This document shows positions 31,650-44,669 of a stretch of 64,000 nucleotides of DNA, piece after piece. Under the pieces are notes generated by a model that was not told the origin of the DNA, ran no database searches, and saw only the letters and a program-made list of their open reading frames with translations. Made by a program: the position numbers and the translations under genes. The first letter of the stretch is position 1, and each line of letters opens with the position of its first letter. Source of the stretch: Atriophallophorus winterbourni. Lineage: Eukaryota; Platyhelminthes; Trematoda; Plagiorchiida; Microphallidae. The stretch covers positions 62,001-126,000 of the forward strand of contig JACCGJ010000560.1 of NCBI GenBank assembly GCA_013407085.1, written 5' to 3'.

Positions 31650-34600
31650 GCAAATACTAAAGAAGACTGGGGGGAATTTCTCAATCACCTTTCTAAAATA
31701 AACGTTGATGACAACAACAACAGCGGGATCAATCAGTGTTTTGATTCTTCGACACTTAGTGAATCCGAACGGATTCAGAGAAACTACAGCCTCACCTTCG
31801 ATCCAGATTCAGAACCAGATCTAACGCGCAGACCTATATTGGGGCGCGGAACCAGTTCGGAAATTCAACATGGTCAAGGTATTTCGCTTCCATTTATTTC
31901 ACTCGCCTTAGGAAAGCAAACTAGTCCTTCGTTCAAGGAATTGATAATTTCTAAGTTGTCTGAACATGATGATGTTGACATAGAAGTTCTTCGTTCTGAT
32001 CCAAATAATCCTCTTCATTCGGCAAAAACCTTCCAAGAAATGAATATGTAAGTCGCCGTTTTAGTCAAACTTTTTAGTAAAGAGAATCTCCTACGAGGGG
32101 TTGTCGCCAGTGGTTTTTATCGACCTTCTACAATTCAAGAGAAAGCGTTGCCAAATCTAATAAGAGAAAAGTATGCTTTTAATAATATAACTTTTTCATA
32201 CCATTTTCATTGTTACCAAACTTATAATCCCCATAGTAGTTGTGCCTATTTCTGATTTCAAAACCATGAGATAGCACATGTCATATTGTTTAACAACATG
32301 ATAGTATGTGTACGCGGATTTAGGTTTAATCACTTAAACTGCCGCGATGTCTGAGACTCATCAACATTGCGTCTGATGGTCGAAAACCTTGAAATTTCAC
32401 ATCATGTCGCCATCACCCTATATACTTAACTGATTCCCCTGCTTGCTAACTTTAGTAGTGAACTGCATGCCAGCAGTGGCAACGCCATGATCCATTCCGG
32501 ATATTTCTTTCTGCGCCAGGACAATCTGACATCAACTCAGCGCACTTGTAATCTCTGAATTTGCGAGGCATGCGGTTTTATACGTACATTTATTTTTCTA
32601 TGGGTTCGATCTCAACTTTACTGTCTCTTATTCATGGCTACTGACGTGGGCATTATCGACTTCATCCGAAAATAACGTCGTTTCGTCGCTGCCGAATAGA
32701 GGTGCTCAACGTCGGAAACGTATCATTTAATATGCCCCTGATATGCTCACGTATATATCGCGATGGGTTATCGGGGCCAGGTTGACCGACGTCCTGGTGA
32801 TTCTCGCTATAGGAATGATGTATATCCATGGTCGGCACCGACCGAGGGATGCCAACAACTACAGTATATCGATGAATCATGTAGTTGAGCTCCCACACTG
32901 ATAAACAAATGTTCGCATCAAACTATAATTACCGGGTATGGCGATATCACCGTTAAAATTTCTCGCGGCTTCGACTTCCGCTCGTCAATACAAACTCATC
33001 ATAATATTTAATGAAGCAAGATTTCGTCCTTTCTCTTTATGTATTGTAGTGTGTATGTATGAAATCATAATTATGAATCCAGGCAAAGTGCTACACGGCC
33101 ATATTCTGCAAGTTGGATTAGATCATATCATATTCGCCATGTCTAGACGGATATAAGACATAAAAATTGTCGTGATACTTGAGCATATTTTCACACGAAC
33201 CTCATTACCCGCAAGAAAATCAATTTAATAATTTCAGCAATACGATGTCAAAATATGCGTCGTAAGCGTGTACAAAAGTTGTAGAGTGGATGACAGTAGG
33301 CCTAGAATTCGCTGGGCTGATGGTCATTATTGAATATAACCGCGGCACTACAAGGTGAGCGAAACCCACCACAAAATTTCGCTGAACCTGGAAACTCGAG
33401 CCCACCCAGGTGACACCATGAGAAAATATTTCCGCAGCATTCATTCACCATTTATGATCGTCATTGAATGACAGAATCAACTGCTGCGCTTCAGCGCAAA
33501 TATTTGTCCAAGTTTCTTTGTTCCTTCATATTTTCAATGATGTTTCCTCCAGCCCTCAAAACATGATCGCACAGTCACAGTCCGGAACCGGCAAGACAGC
33601 GACATTTTTATTGGCCATGCTTTCCCGTATCGACCCCGATGCAAAATTTTGCCAAGCCCTGTGCATGGCTCCAACACGTGAACTTGCAACGCAAATAGCA
33701 GCTGTTGGTCGTGATATTGCACGATTCATGAACGGTGTCACTTTTGGGGAAGCGGTTCGTGATGGTAGAGGTATGTCATCATCTCTCAATTAATCTATAG
33801 AATTGTATTCTCTAACTGCGCAATAGAATCCCGTTACTTAATCGGCGAATAGGTAGTTCTCTATTGTGATCATCCAGGGCATTATTACGTGCATTTCCAC
33901 GACAGATTCCATCACAATGAAGAAGGGCGACGTAAGAAGAAGAATTTTCGTACATCGTAATGGTTACTCGCTTTCACCTATATGGCTCAAAATCTTTTTC
34001 AGTGGACATCTTAGATTGTTTTGATTTTGCCTGTTGAGACGTCAAGTTTTGCTGATCATGCAAAGCACTTGATTGACTGCATATTCCATTCGAGGTGTAG
34101 GCACCTCTTCCCAGTTTGTTTGTGCTTACTCTTTTATAGTAGCCGTAGCAATTTAAGTCCCACCCTTCCCCATCTTTTAGGATTTTACTTTTTCATGGTT
34201 GTATGGCAGTTTAAGCATTCGGTACGTGCTGCCAGTGTAATGCTGTCTATGATGATGATGATGTTTGATTTGAGGTGTAGGCCTCATTTTCCAGTGTGTT
34301 TGAGCGTAATCTTCTACAGGTCTCACCCTTCCTCATTTTTTTAGGATTTTTACGTGTTAAGGCTGTATTGGAGTTGAGCACTCGATACCTGTAATGCTGT
34401 CTAGAATGTTGATGGTGACCAATTATAAATCGGACGGACTCTAAGTGACGTGCTTATTCTAAATACGAACCATTCATTTCATGGATAATTCTGTGTGTCC
34501 GTGTTCACCAATTTATGCCGTACCCGCGACGTTATACGTGGAATACTTAAAGCAAAAGATACCTGCTATTTTCCCCGCACTTTTAGAGCGTCTTCATATA

Positions 34601-37600
34601 GGTGATCATTTAACCCATTTTCTTCACCATATCTTTGTCAAATGGAACTGCTTATTGAACAATTACGGTAGAATTTATCTCATTGATATCATGCGTATTT
34701 CATGTGAATATTTTTTGCTTTTTATGTATTTGTATAGAATTCGCTGTTCTTTAAACTGGCACAAAGCTGAAATTCGAAAATTTTCTATAAAACTTTGTTG
34801 TTGTTGTTCTTTTATATGCTTACAAATGAGAGGTGTGGTGGTATAAACCAAAAAAAATCATTTAAGTTTGCACGGAATCCACTCTAATGCGTGTCATTTT
34901 ATCTTGATCTTTCCTATCCAGTTTCATATTCTTATTGTCAATGTTGGTCTATCTACTCACACAGATGTGTATTCGTGCATTACTTCTGTACTGTGCAGCT
35001 AACACCGTGTCTGATTGATTTGCCGTCACTCATAAATTGCATGGGAAAACACGCTGGAGTCTCAATGCCTTTCTTATTTTTATTTCTCCTATCTGTCTAG
35101 CCTGGGCAACCTGACAGTATCTTAGTCCACGTGCACTATGTAACTGTGCGGCACTTTGCCCTGATCAGGCTTGTGCTTCCATTCATCTACTCACACGGAT
35201 GTATTATATTATATTTGCACATTATATTTGCACATAAACAATGAGATGTACAAAGCGAGAAGGCACACGGATGTGCAGTCTTGTGTTAATTCTATGGTGT
35301 ACAGCTAACACCATGTCCAACTGATTTGCCATCGGTAGTCAGCTTCATAAGGAAACACGCTGGAGTCTCACTGCCATGTCATTCTCACATCTGTCTAAGC
35401 CTGAACAATCTGACAGTAACTTACCCACGTGCAGTCAATGACCGCGGCACTTTGCCTGGATCAGGTTTGCTATCTTATCATCATCATCATCATCTACTCA
35501 CAAAGCTAATCGAACAAATTTTTTCGCATATTCTTCTGTTGCTGCGACAAGCTTTCTTATGGGAAACGAAACGCTTCAAAACAATCAATAAAACCGATTA
35601 CTTTTTAACATTATCTACTTAACGTTGGCAACTTATTCGTTTCTTAATATTTCTAAACTGTTGATGTCACCAAGTGTTGCTCTGTTCTATCCGCGCAGCA
35701 TCATTCGGTATGGACGGCAGTGTGGCGGATCAAATTTTAATCGGGACTCCAGGCACCGTGATTCAGTGGTCCCGAATGGGACGCTTCGATGTGTCGCGTT
35801 TGATCGTATTTGTGCTCGATGAAGCCGATGTAATGCTGGAACAAGAAGGTTTTTTGAACATTTCTCAGCGTATCAAAAAGTACGTGTACATGTCTTTGTG
35901 TGACACTATGCGTCATTTGCCAATTGCGGAACCGAAATGCGATTGTCTCACACGTATATTTCTATTTCAATCTATTTTCCGATTGCGCGAATGTATAGTT
36001 ACATCCATTTGGATTTAAAGTTGCACAGCTCTATCCAGACTTCACATATAGACGTGCCGTGTTAAACCGGAATTCTAAATCACCGAACGCTTTACGCCTG
36101 TATGTATGTATGTATGTATGTATGAAAGCACAAGCCTGATCCAGGCAAAGTGCCGGACAGTCAGAGACTGCACGTGGGCTAAGATACTGTCAGGTTGCCC
36201 AGACCTAGACAGATATGAAGGGGAAATAGAAACGATCATTTATCTAACTTCCCTGTCGAGATTTTCCAACTCAACCCCATAATTATAGGGAGTATGACTC
36301 TACTCTAAACAAATCTTGGTCGTTTAGTTTACCATTTATTCCTGAGATGCGTCGCATGATTTAGCTTCTTCGCATACAAATTTAGTGATATGTGCACCTT
36401 GTGATCTTGTTGCATCCAGAATCATGATAGACAACATGGTGCATTCCATGCTTTACTGGATCTTTACGCTTTTCGAAGTTCGCAAATAACGTTTTGGGTT
36501 CACTAAGTTGATGCATGTCAATCAGACCGATCGCGAATAATCCTGACTCGCGTGTCCCGCATCCTGTATTTTGATTGGCGCTTGTCGGCGCACCTGAGGC
36601 CGCGTGTTCACCGAGGTAATTTTTTCAAGCCTCGCATATTGTGCTACACAGCTTACAAGTTTAACATTTGTTATCCGAAACATGTTTGCATGTTTTCCCA
36701 TCCAGCAGACTTTCACAGAGGAAGGTAACGGACAGCGCTGAGCAACCTTTTGTGTATGCAGTTTTTTTATCGTCATCTAAGACACTTCATTACACAGGTT
36801 GCATTTACCGAATGCCTAACTGCCATACAATTAGGAATAAAGTAAAATCCTAATAGGTGGGGAAGGGTGGGACTTAAATAGTTGACGACTCTATAGAAGA
36901 GTAAGCACAAACAAACTGGGATGATGAGCATACATCTTAAATAAAACAGGCGTTCAATCAAGTTTCGTGAACGAGTAGAGTTACATCAGCACGATAGCTT
37001 CCTTGCGGCGTTCACTGCCATGCATCATCACAAGCTTTCCTCGTCACTCCACTTGACAACATGCAGGGTTAAGCAAACTCTCCAAGTAGATGCTGACTGC
37101 AAGTCCGACACTGAGCACGCTTTCGGGATATATCTTGAAGCGTAACCGGCCACTGCGATATCTGATCGCGAGACTCCAGACTGAAAGATGTGCTGCGCCG
37201 ACTTTGGAAAGGTTACGAGTAAGGGTTTTTAAATACCTATGCCACGTGACGGTTTTTACCCGTCATATGCGGAGCACAAGGTTTTTCTGAGTTCAAGCTT
37301 CACAAAACCACTCAAAACTCATTTTCGGGTTACATTTCATATCCTTTTGCGGTTGTTAATCATCATCGTTATCGTGAAACACAATTCTGAAACTAGACAA
37401 AATGCCAAGCAACATGCAACTGGAAAAGTAGATAAGAAAACGCGTAAAAAGAAACGAACAAGCGAATAATGACAATTGATGTAAAAACAGCTTTGTGGTG
37501 TTTTATATTATACGATACAATGATATAGAATATGCCACATATAATAAACTATACTCGCTGTTGATAATTAATATGTGCTAGTAAACAATACCTCTCGGGT

Positions 37601-40600
37601 TCAATTTACACCGTTGACAATTCGCTCACCCTTTCCTGTTTGAATGCAGTTAAAAACATCCACAGTAATCGCGGCCACCTTAATGCTGCTGATTAGCATG
37701 CAAACTATCAAGTGACCCCATGTACCTCATCCGGTTGGTGCTACAGAATGGTTGTACGGTTGTGCTCTTGTGCCGAGTCTATTGAAACTGGCACTGTTTG
37801 TATGTCATCCATTATCCCACTGTGTTGCGTCAACTCAATTGGCTTCTTCTTGAATTATGTTTCATCGCGAATTACGATGGAGTATTACTTCCCGCGATTT
37901 TTTATTTACAAAGCCATTCTACTTGCTCTTCGTAGGAAGTTGTCGCCGGCGTGCCAAATTCTTCTTTTTTCCGCTACTTACGAGGATGCGGTGATGGAGT
38001 TCGCCCGTGAATTGGTTCCGAACCCGATTGAAATTCGAGTTAAGCGGACCGAATTGCCGCTGAAAAATATCAGACAGTACTATTTGCTCTTCAATGATTG
38101 GAGGGACAAATACCAAGCCTTATCGGACGTATATGGGGACTTCAATGTTGGACAAGCAATCATCTTTTGCGCTGTATGTGTTTGCTTATTCTCTCGGTCC
38201 TTATCGAACCATAATAATTATGCAACGTTTCGTGTCGCGTAGTCTTGCTGTTGATAAAAATTTTATCGATCGATTGTAGATGGTTTGTTATTGTTTCGCA
38301 ATAGCTGAATTTTGTAGACCCGCACAATACGAACGACTGCTGGTGTCGAGTAGTTTGCAGTGTAAGGACGCCAGAGGGACGAAGGTTCTAGAACGAATCT
38401 GTTTTCGTTTGAGTGACCTATAGTAGCAGCGTTCGAGTATACCGATTTAGTGGACCGCCGTGCAACGTTTTGTCCAACATAACACGTAATATTCTAAAAT
38501 TTAGAATTATTTCTTGTCTAAAACGTAACAACACTATTGTGCAGTACGCTGGAATGGCTGTTCGTTCACCTGGATGAACAAAATGGGTTTTATCTCACCT
38601 TGCTAAATTGATTGGCTATCGGTAGTGAGCTGCATGCTGAAACACGATGGAGTCTCACTACCATCTCTATTTCTTTTCTCATATCTGTCTAGGCCTGGGC
38701 AACTTGACATTATCTTCGCCCACGTGCAGTCTCTGACTGTACGGCACTTTGCCTGGATCAGGCTTGTGCTTTCATACCATTTATCTCACGGGTAACTTTT
38801 GTTTTTCGATTTATTTTGCGGTAGACGACCCTTTAATCAAGCGAAACGATTCTGATAATTTCTCGCTTGTGTGAGACTCCAGTGTGCTACCACATGCATT
38901 TCATTACCAGTGGCCAATCAGTATGGCACGGTTTTACCTACGAAGTACAGAATTACTGCACAGTTTCACATCCGTGCAGTGTAAAATGGATAGACCTTCA
39001 TACAGCACGAAGGTCTATCCTATTTTGAGTTTTATCATCACTCGTCCTCATCACTTACACTGTTTATGGTCATCAATAGAAGACAGCAACATCAAACGCA
39101 GTTAACCACGAAACAGCAACTAGGTGCCCGTAATAACTTTATACAATAGTGGTCTGATAGCGTTACTTTGTTTCACTTGATATATTCACCTGGTATTTAC
39201 CGTCCACTATCGACTCTGTAATCTCGACAATGGAATTTTCTCGTGCTGTTTCGGACCATTCACAGACACGCGATGAGACCAAATGGTTGCAAGGTCGCAT
39301 GAACAGCGATGGCCACCGGGTTATCGTGCTGTCCGGTGATCTGGAGATGAAGGATCGTCAACGCGTGCTCGACGATTTCCGTGAAGCTCGCTTCCGAGTC
39401 CTCATCACTACCAACGTCTGCTCCAGAGGTTACTTTGTTTAATTTACTCGTTTTTATTCTTTGTGTTTTTAGACCTACGGTCCTAGTCTAAAACACGACT
39501 CAGTTGAACGCTGCTTCACTTTGAAAATGCTTCTGCGAACCAGCTGTGCTTTTTTCTTAGTGATAAAAGTTAATAACACTGTAGAACGAACTGTGCAGAT
39601 TACGTAATTTGAAGAAGTCTAAATATTGTTAGTTTTTTGTTGGTCATCCCTGTTATACTCATCGTTGCTTAACCGCTAAGTAGCTATAAGGATTAGCTAT
39701 CGGTATTATGGATTTGACCTTTTCAAATGGCTTCCTCCTATCCTCACTAAGTACTAAGCGCGAGTACACCTGTTGAAGCTACCGGATAAATTTATTCGCG
39801 GCAGGTCTGGACATACCACAAGTCAATTTGGTCATCAATTGGAACATGCCTGTGACGCGAACCGGTGAGGCGGATTGCGAAACATATTTGCATCGGATCG
39901 GACGGGCCGGCAGGTTTGGGAAAGACGGTCTAGCCATCAATTTCATCACCGCCAACGAGCAAGATTTGATTGGTCAACTGGAACGTCATTTTCGTGAGTC
40001 AACTTTTTCTACCTGCCTTACTTGCCATGCCATGCCATGCTTACTTGCTAAACACTTAATTTCATTGCAAGTTCAGCGCAATCTGACTGCTAACTAGCGA
40101 ATGTCTTGCTATTTGCAAACTTATGCAAGCGAGAGAAATTTGAGGTGTTCATCACAAGATTTTCGGTTCAGTTGTCTAGCTTCAAAGATGCTGTCATCCT
40201 GCCTTTTGCACCCAAATAATCGTCTAAAAGATCTCCAGACAAGTCTACCGTCGCACACTTATGTTAGATTAGTTTGAATGAACGAAAAATCCGATGTAAT
40301 TCTTTGCGATATTCTATGTACTACACTTTCATGCACTACTTATTCCCGTTTCTTTGCCGTGTGATATCCATGCCAATACAATTTCGAATTAACGTTTTTC
40401 TCAACCGTGCGTCTAAATCGATGTTGTGATTGTCGACGTGCTCAAGATGTTGTTCCCATCCCCGCAGTTGTTGTGGACGGCCCTCTTCGGTCGATGTTGA
40501 CCATGTTTGTCAACCTCATGCGTATGTGGATCTCATACAACATATTGTTACAACATTATATAGAGAAAGAAGGACGTAAAACCTCAAAAAAAGAAAAGAA

Positions 40601-42100
40601 AAAAGAAGCACGCTACACAATTGCAAACTTTTAATGAGATGTTTTCTCAGCGGTACATTGCCCTCATAATTATGACAGAGATATCTTAAAGCTGGTAGAG
40701 TGATGTTTTAGATGGCAACGTGATACGCTTTGATAGAGTTGCAGAAAAATATTAAGGTCTGGCTAATTCGATCAGGATTGGGTCGGAATTATTGGCGAGT
40801 ATATTATAAAAAAGTCGATCACAAGAAGAGAGTTTTATACTTTCCAGGATGCTTTCTTCGGAAATGTAGTTCATTGTGTACTAGATTTAGTTTCTGTTCA
40901 ATGAGCATTACTCACAAGTAACCAATTCATCCATTTTATTCATGCTGCTTCGTCATTGGCATGTACCTAAGTCTTAACGGCCAAACTATCACAGCAAAAC
41001 TTTGGTGATAAAAATTGCGGTAGTCATTAAGAAATCTGTATGAAAGTAAACGCACCAACTAGAATGGGATTTCCACAGTTCTTGTGGAATATTTTCAGAA
41101 CTGAAATTGCTTGAGCTCCACCAAAGCTCAATGGTTTCAAAACACCATTAGCTACCTCGAATAAGATACACTTTTAATTTGGGGCTAACTCTAGTTGCCA
41201 GTCTGACACCACCTGTCCTGCTGTTAAAGTAATCCAAACGGAAACAGTAGATTTTGCGCATGTTGACAAATGCCTAACCCGAGAATGCGGCAAACGGCAT
41301 CACTTGAACAGCACATAAAATACCTGATCGAAGTTTGGTGCAGCCATACGTTGTCGTCCTCAAGAAGTAAACCGCGCATCCAGTCAGGCAGTTAGAATAG
41401 GAGGGTTCATGGTATGTATTGATGTTGAAACTGGAATGCCGCCGGACGTTGAATAATAAAGCTATAAGGTTAAAGTTGAAATGTATTTCACCGCAAGGAG
41501 GTACTTAGACAATCACACCGCCCGATCTCAGCACAATCTTGGCAGATACTGATTTGCGGTGTACCAAGTGTGCTTTGGAATTTTCACACCGTTATGAAAT
41601 ATGTGTTTGTGTTCGCTTTTACCTGCTATTTATTTACAAGCGGGCCTATGCAATCGTTCAGTATTTGAACATTTTATGCGTTCCCATTTTAAATTTACTC
41701 TCGTTTTACCTGTATAAATGTGGGATTATACAATGCTGCAATCTGGCTCCATACTGAATTAGTGAAGCGCGGCTGATATCTTTTTGCAGTATCGCTGCAA
41801 TTTTCATTTTCTCAACTTTATCTACTAACTTGTTTGTTCTCGCTCCACGCACACGTGCATGCCTGCACAGTGGATGGATAGTTTTCATGAATAAACGAGA
41901 GTTAAGCTTCATACTCAGTAAACCAATCATCGATAAGTTTTATTTAGCTCCTTTTTATTTTCGGGACAGGATTTAGTGAGTAACATCATCTTCGCTATGC
42001 AGTATCTATTCTGAGCTAATATATTACGTTTTTTTATTTTTCTCTGATTTCAGAAATTAACATACCGCCGTTAACGAGCGACGATGTGCCCTCGGTGTAA
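31650..42100 (+). CDS. DDX19: DEAD-box RNA helicase, DDX19/Dbp5 type
   Basis: Predicted exons are 31650-32047 (possibly split by a 33-bp intron at 31879-31911), 32078-32170, 33553-33770, 35699-35879, 37936-38173, 39266-39428, 39805-39993 and 42054-42100. All phases match and the sum is 1527 nt (508 codons plus stop). DDX19/Dbp5 is an ATP-dependent helicase that remodels mRNPs at the cytoplasmic face of the nuclear pore and acts in translation termination. Motifs: the family-specific [21 protein letters not shown] motif [24 protein letters not shown], Ia [59 protein letters not shown]. The SQSGTGKT form and the PLHSAKTF lead-in favour DDX19/25 over other DEAD helicases. The short last exon ends DDVPSV. 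No start Met is seen: the first exon opens in phase 0 with GCA, so an upstream exon or a spliced leader ending in AUG must supply it. Confidence 0.93.
32048..32077 (+). other. 30-bp intron in the helicase gene
   Basis: Starts GTAAGTCGCC and ends CTTTTTAG. Read through, it puts a stop (TAA) in frame; removal joins EMN to IKENLLRGV, the conserved lead into the Q motif. Confidence 0.9.
32450..32582 (+). repeat. SINE-like repeat, strongly diverged
   Basis: AGTGAACTGCATGCC, GCGCCAGGACAATCTGACA, GCGCACTTGTAATCTCTGA and GCGGTTTTATAC follow the family order. Confidence 0.5.
33052..33225 (-). repeat. SINE-like repeat, diverged
   Basis: GTATGAAATCATAATTATG, then TCCAGGCAAAGTGCTACAC, and near the far end GCAAGAAAATCAATTTAATA. 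Confidence 0.6.
34080..34262 (+). mobile_element. RTE-type LINE 3' end, 5'-truncated
   Basis: CATTCGAGGTGTAGGCACCT through CCACCCTTCCCC to a (GAT)n tail. Very close to the 3' region of the LINE at 25940-26150. It sits in the helicase intron. Confidence 0.85.
34263..34425 (+). mobile_element. Second, older RTE-type LINE 3' end
   Basis: TTTGAGGTGTAGGCCTCATT, TCTCACCCTTCCTC and GTAATGCTGTCTAGAATG repeat the previous unit in tandem but are clearly more diverged. Confidence 0.7.
34965..35192 (+). repeat. SINE-like repeat
   Basis: CACAGATGTGTATTCGTGC through GCTAACACCGTGTCTGATTG and TAGCCTGGGCAACC to CAGGCTTGTGCTTCCATTC. First of two direct copies about 70 bp apart. Confidence 0.85.
35264..35478 (+). 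repeat. SINE-like repeat
   Basis: CACGGATGTGCAGTCTTGTG through GCTAACACCATGTCCAACTG to TTTGCCTGGATCAGG. It shares the CTGATTTGCCATCGG variant with its neighbour, which suggests one duplication event or one subfamily. Confidence 0.85.
36103..36236 (-). repeat. SINE-like repeat with (TATG)n tail
   Basis: Five or more TATG units run directly into GTATGAAAGCACAAGCCTGA and on to GACCTAGACAGATATGA. This copy shows best that the tetranucleotide run is the element's 3' tail. Confidence 0.85.
36770..37260 (-). mobile_element. RTE-type LINE 3' end, minus strand
   Basis: Reverse complement of the RTE C-terminal and 3' regions, with GTGGGGAAGGGTGGGACTT, AGAAGAGTAAGCACAAACAA and GCAAACTCTCCAAGTAGATG. 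It corresponds to about 25650-26100 of the large LINE. Lies in the helicase intron. Confidence 0.75.
38598..38783 (+). repeat. SINE-like repeat
   Basis: TTGCTAAATTGATTGGCTATC through GCTGAAACACGATGGAG and TAGGCCTGGGCAACTTG to CAGGCTTGTGCTTTCATACC. Confidence 0.9.
38870..38982 (-). repeat. SINE-like repeat, 5' half
   Basis: GAGACTCCAGTGTGC, CAGTGGCCAATCAG and CACATCCGTGCAG. It pairs with the neighbouring plus copy in inverted orientation. Confidence 0.7.
38983..39026. repeat. Perfect hairpin (12-17 bp stem, 9-nt loop)
   Basis: GGATAGACCTTC at 38988-38999 is complementary to GAAGGTCTATCC at 39009-39020 around the loop ATACAGCAC. With one bulged T the stem extends by five A-T pairs. It lies in a helicase intron. 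Confidence 0.85.
40000..42053. other. Last helicase intron, mostly unannotated
   Basis: AT-rich, 2.06 kb between the motif VI exon and the terminal exon. Open frames here lack family motifs. Confidence 0.5.
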
Positions 42101-42779
42101 TCGAATATCATGGCGCCAATTGATTTATACTTTTATTCTCACCTTGCTCCAGATTTTGTATGATTTATCCGCTTCTTCTAGCAACATGAACAGTTTTATG
42201 TGCCACTTGGTGTTTTCACTTGTTGCGTCATCATTCTTTTTTGGGTCCCCCCTTAGAAATTTCTCCCGGTTAAGCAGTTTTCCTGTTGACCTCTTTCGCT
42301 CGCTATCGACCACAGATGCACACCATAAGCACACGCATGGTTTCGCATGAGTAAACAGACCGATTCGGGTGAATGATATCCCGCAGCACTTTATGCTTAT
42401 TTGAACCGATTCCGTTTTTTATTCAACGGTACGAACGGTCGTTGCTCGAATCATTCTAAAGGTCCTTTCATCTTAGGACACAAAGTTCTGGTGTTAAATG
42501 GTTCCATGCGTTGTTAGACGTTGTTCCTGGCATACGAGAATGCGAAGTTCACCTTGTATGAGCGTCTGAATACCTCCTGTTAAGCAGTCATCTTCGGCTT
42601 TCTAGTTTCTACAGCACTCGAAATTTCTGCATTCATCTCTAGTAAGACTTCTTGCACTGCTCTTGAGTTGGGTGCTTTTTCATCTAGCCAAGGCTTGTTT
42701 TCATTTTCTTAAACATTCGAATGCAACGGATCATTGTGCGTTCGAAGAATGCAAGATCGCAGTCACGTACGTTCGGGTG
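42101..42779. other. Intergenic after the helicase stop, no clear feature
   Basis: Should hold the helicase 3' UTR and polyadenylation site. I could not single out a poly(A) signal with confidence. Confidence 0.4.
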
Positions 42780-42920
42780 CTTCGCGTAGGTGCTATTTTG
42801 GCTAAGCTACTGCTACGTTACCGATGCCTATAAATGCGAACAATTAGGGTTCTCGACTAAAGTATTTGGTCTAATAACCTTACCCATGAGGTAGTGGATT
42901 GTAGCTGCGTTCGTCTAATC
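42780..42920 (-). mobile_element. RTE-type LINE 5' leader, minus strand
   Basis: GAACAATTAGGGTTCTCGAC and CTTACCCATGAGGTAGTGG are the reverse complement of the leader seen at 22430-22500 ahead of the large RTE frame. Confidence 0.65.
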
Positions 42921-44669
42921 CATCTCCCTAATATGGCTGTTTCTGTTTATTCCCCCGTGATCTACGATGCTATCGCGCTACCCGAGTATAAGCTCATTAA
43001 TTCTCGTTCGCTTTTTCTAAGATTTTATCTGTTTCTCAACACGCGTATTAATTAATCGAAACTTGCTGGAACATAGGACCTCGCACACATTGCTTACAGT
43101 GAGTTCTTCTGTGATACTGAATGCTACACTGAGGTAAACGAGTTAAGTGTCCGGTGATGACATCAACTTTTGTGCTGATATCGGAACTAAACCCCGGTGG
43201 CGTGCTAAAGCTTATTTGTTAGTCGGTCAACTTAAGTGAACCTGATCGTATTATCACATTAAAAATATTATTTCTCGTTCAATACGGTATCAAAGGTTTT
43301 CCGATGCTCCAGCTGAAATTGCTAATTCCCCGTGCGATGTTCCGGTCGGCCGCGATGTTACTAACAATGTGGGCATGTCGTTGATGCATAAACATAGATC
43401 AGTCGATCAAGCTTGGACGTGGATACATGCTTTTAATGTGTAGAATACAGTCAATCCCCGATGGTTATTCACAGTAGCGTCCTTGTTCTGAGAGAAGCTT
43501 ATTAGATTCATTGCTACGACCAATTACTTTGAACATGGCAAATTATTCATCTTTCAACGCCCTATTTTGCTATTTGACTCAATTGAAAACCTTCGCCCGG
43601 TCTCTGGACGTTTGTGTTGTTGAATGCTTTCAGTGTTAATAACGTTATTAGTTTGCGAATGCAGCTTGATTTAGTGAAATGTAAATTGCTCAAAATTTGC
43701 CCTTTGCTATCCTTTTTCTGGTCGTGTTGGCGTGTGACCAGTCATTCCTCAATAACATTCCATTCAACTGATTTATTCTCGTTCATCGGATTCTTTTGCT
43801 TCTTTCAATGAGTTGGTAAAAGAGAAATTTGAATTGGTAAAATAAAATGTTCATCATGAATGAATGAAACCTGCCGCAATTATTTTTCTCGGCGCACGTT
43901 GGTCCTTGTGTATGTTGTAAACCCTCGATTTTACGGTCTCCATGCAATCGTTACGACGAGCATGTAGTACTCCCCATGAAACCTTTTCTTTGACTCATTG
44001 AAAACGAACATGTCTCTGGTATATCAATTAAGGTGTATTATAGCTATCTCGAGACCACGTTTGTCATTGAAACAAGCGGTCTAATTCTCGGATGTACTAA
44101 TAGCGTTTACCAGCTTATTGACAATATGAGACAGGAAGTATGATGCAATCGCATCCAATTTATTAGTGGACTTGTTTCAAGCTTTAATCACTGATAGATT
44201 TTCGTTTGCGCTATTTCTTCTTTTTACCCCTCAATTGGTTTCATCTAGGAGCTGTCTTAACGATTCTTCCGTTGTGCTTCCAGAGAGTGGCTTTTCGAAC
44301 GCCAAGGTGGGTGAATTGTTGGTTTTCTACAGGTTTTTAACCGACGATTTACCGTAAATCTTCGTTCTTTATCGTCTTCAGCACGCGGATTCCAAGCAAT
44401 CTTTTGAGGCACCCATTTACAGAAGACTGAATGCATTGGATGTTTGCCACTGTCAATCCTCATGTTTCCGAATGGTACACCAGTACAGACTTGACGATGT
44501 CTATGCTATTTCTGTGGCAGCATAAACCGTTAACGTTGTCGAGTTGTTTTTCTGTCCGAAATGATTTGTTGATCGCCTGCGTTATCCTTCAGTGCTTTAC
44601 TTTTCTCCGCATGGATCATCTGCTCAACGCGTGAGGAGTTCTCTGTCCGAAGTTTGATCTCTTCTTCCG
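42921..44669. other. Intergenic, no clear feature
   Basis: Low-complexity pyrimidine-rich sequence. It may include more decayed LINE, but no motif is firm enough to call. Confidence 0.4.

Noticed and set aside
40072..40097. Short exon as the helicase C-terminus (RNLTAN)
   Set aside because: It would end the protein without the conserved D-D-hydrophobic tail. The exon at 42054-42100 keeps phase and gives a plausible DDVPSV end.
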